This document shows, piece by piece, positions 63,751-64,000 of a stretch of DNA of 64,000 nt. This stretch comes from JACKIC01 sp964392305 (GTDB lineage Bacteria; Planctomycetota; UBA1135; UBA2386), in the NCBI GenBank assembly GCA_964392305.1, contig CAYMPV010000031.1, positions 1 to 64,000 of the forward strand. The letters run 5' to 3'. Made by a program: the position numbers and the translations under genes. Below the pieces are notes generated by a model. That model saw only the letters and a program-made list of their open reading frames with translations, did no database searches and was not told where the DNA came from. Position 1 is the stretch's first letter, and every line of letters begins with the position of its first letter.

Positions 63751-64000
63751 ATGAGCGACGTCAACACCGAAGTGCCGATCACCGCCGTTGGCGAATACGT
63801 CCTGCCCCAGCCCCCGCGCGGTGGTGAGGTGCCGCTGACGATCGCGCCTCCCCACGGTGCCAGCGCCAGCCTGCGCCGCGCCGAAGCGGCGCGCCTGCTC
63901 GGCAACCGTTCGATCGCCTTGGTCGAATGCCAGCAGCAGTTCCTCGCCGAGGTGCGCGAGCGGCTCGTGGCCTTGGACGTCGCCATCGCCGAAGACTCGC
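63751..64000 (+). CDS. Unknown protein, cut by the window end
   Basis: The first 83 residues of an open gene: MSDVNTEVPITAVGEYVLP, then a Pro/Gly stretch (QPPRGGEVPLTIAPPHGAS) and a helical segment (ASLRRAEAARLLGNRSIALVECQQQFLAEVRERLVALDVAIAED). GGAG lies 6-9 bases before the ATG. No signal peptide and no recognisable family. The 3' part is outside the window. It is divergent from queG across about 130 bases. Confidence 0.6.
   Translation, partial: MSDVNTEVPITAVGEYVLPQPPRGGEVPLTIAPPHGASASLRRAEAARLLGNRSIALVECQQQFLAEVRERLVALDVAIAEDS

Overview
This is a very GC-rich bacterial chromosome segment with no phage, plasmid, insertion sequence, rRNA, tRNA or CRISPR features. Several things point to the Planctomycetota, probably a lineage near the uncultured or recently cultured high-GC marine and freshwater members: many ECF sigma factors next to a Ser/Thr kinase, a leucine-rich-repeat membrane protein or a Cys-rich peptide; a formylglycine-type sulfatase; secreted lectin/TIG and duplicated beta-rich surface proteins; many lipoproteins; and HEAT, TPR and PD40 repeat proteins. 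This placement rests on gene content read by eye and was not tested by phylogeny.

Layout. 34-1096: a HEAT-like lipoprotein and a YjbQ family protein (minus strand). 1135-8212: a GntR (YtrA-type) regulator, an ABC ATPase and three tandem paralogous permeases, each ending in a large propeller-like region. This operon is bracketed by two related long palindromes. 8324-14152: a secreted lectin/TIG protein, an SGNH-hydrolase-like membrane protein, an ABC-F ATPase and an exported thioredoxin-like protein. 14201-20860: an ECF sigma factor convergent with and overlapping a TPR Ser/Thr kinase, a monohaem cytochrome c, a two-part sulfatase and a truncated haemoglobin. 20887-26844: a minus-strand operon of Fe(III)-type binding protein, permease, ATPase, pentahaem cytochrome and HEAT lipoprotein. 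27071-32062: a TPR-peroxiredoxin protein, a CoA-transferase and a recoded selenoprotein. 32067-36207: two ECF sigma modules, one with an anti-sigma-like protein and a 16-Cys secreted peptide, the other with an LRR membrane protein. 36260-41086: a sulfur-trafficking operon (persulfide-dioxygenase-like MBL-rhodanese, two YeeE/YedE halves, a triple rhodanese and an ArsR repressor) with a clear promoter-operator and an apparently leaderless first gene. 41105-49858: a chemoreceptor with a stand-alone sensor protein, a GT39 glycosyltransferase, rlmH, an RsmB-type methyltransferase, a hybrid histidine kinase, DinB and DUF2304 proteins. 49855-64000: a GT2 transferase, a PD40 lipoprotein, queA, thiE, a dihaem peroxidase, a duplicated surface protein, an SF1 helicase, pruA, a small zinc-ribbon protein, queG and a truncated last gene.

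The most striking observation is at 30818-32062. A secreted thioredoxin-like gene has an in-frame TGA directly after a Cys codon, and it is followed at the expected distance by a stem-loop with apical loop AGGUCU, the same loop as the Escherichia coli fdhF SECIS as I recall it. I read this as one 414-residue selenoprotein with a vicinal Cys-Sec pair, which standard gene calling would split in two. No selA, selB, selC or selD gene lies in this window, so the call depends on the rest of the genome.

No stretch longer than about 300 bases lacks a gene. The longest non-coding gaps (about 200-250 bases) are 8117-8323, 11276-11491, 20290-20494, 26845-27070, 43451-43656 and 62235-62484.
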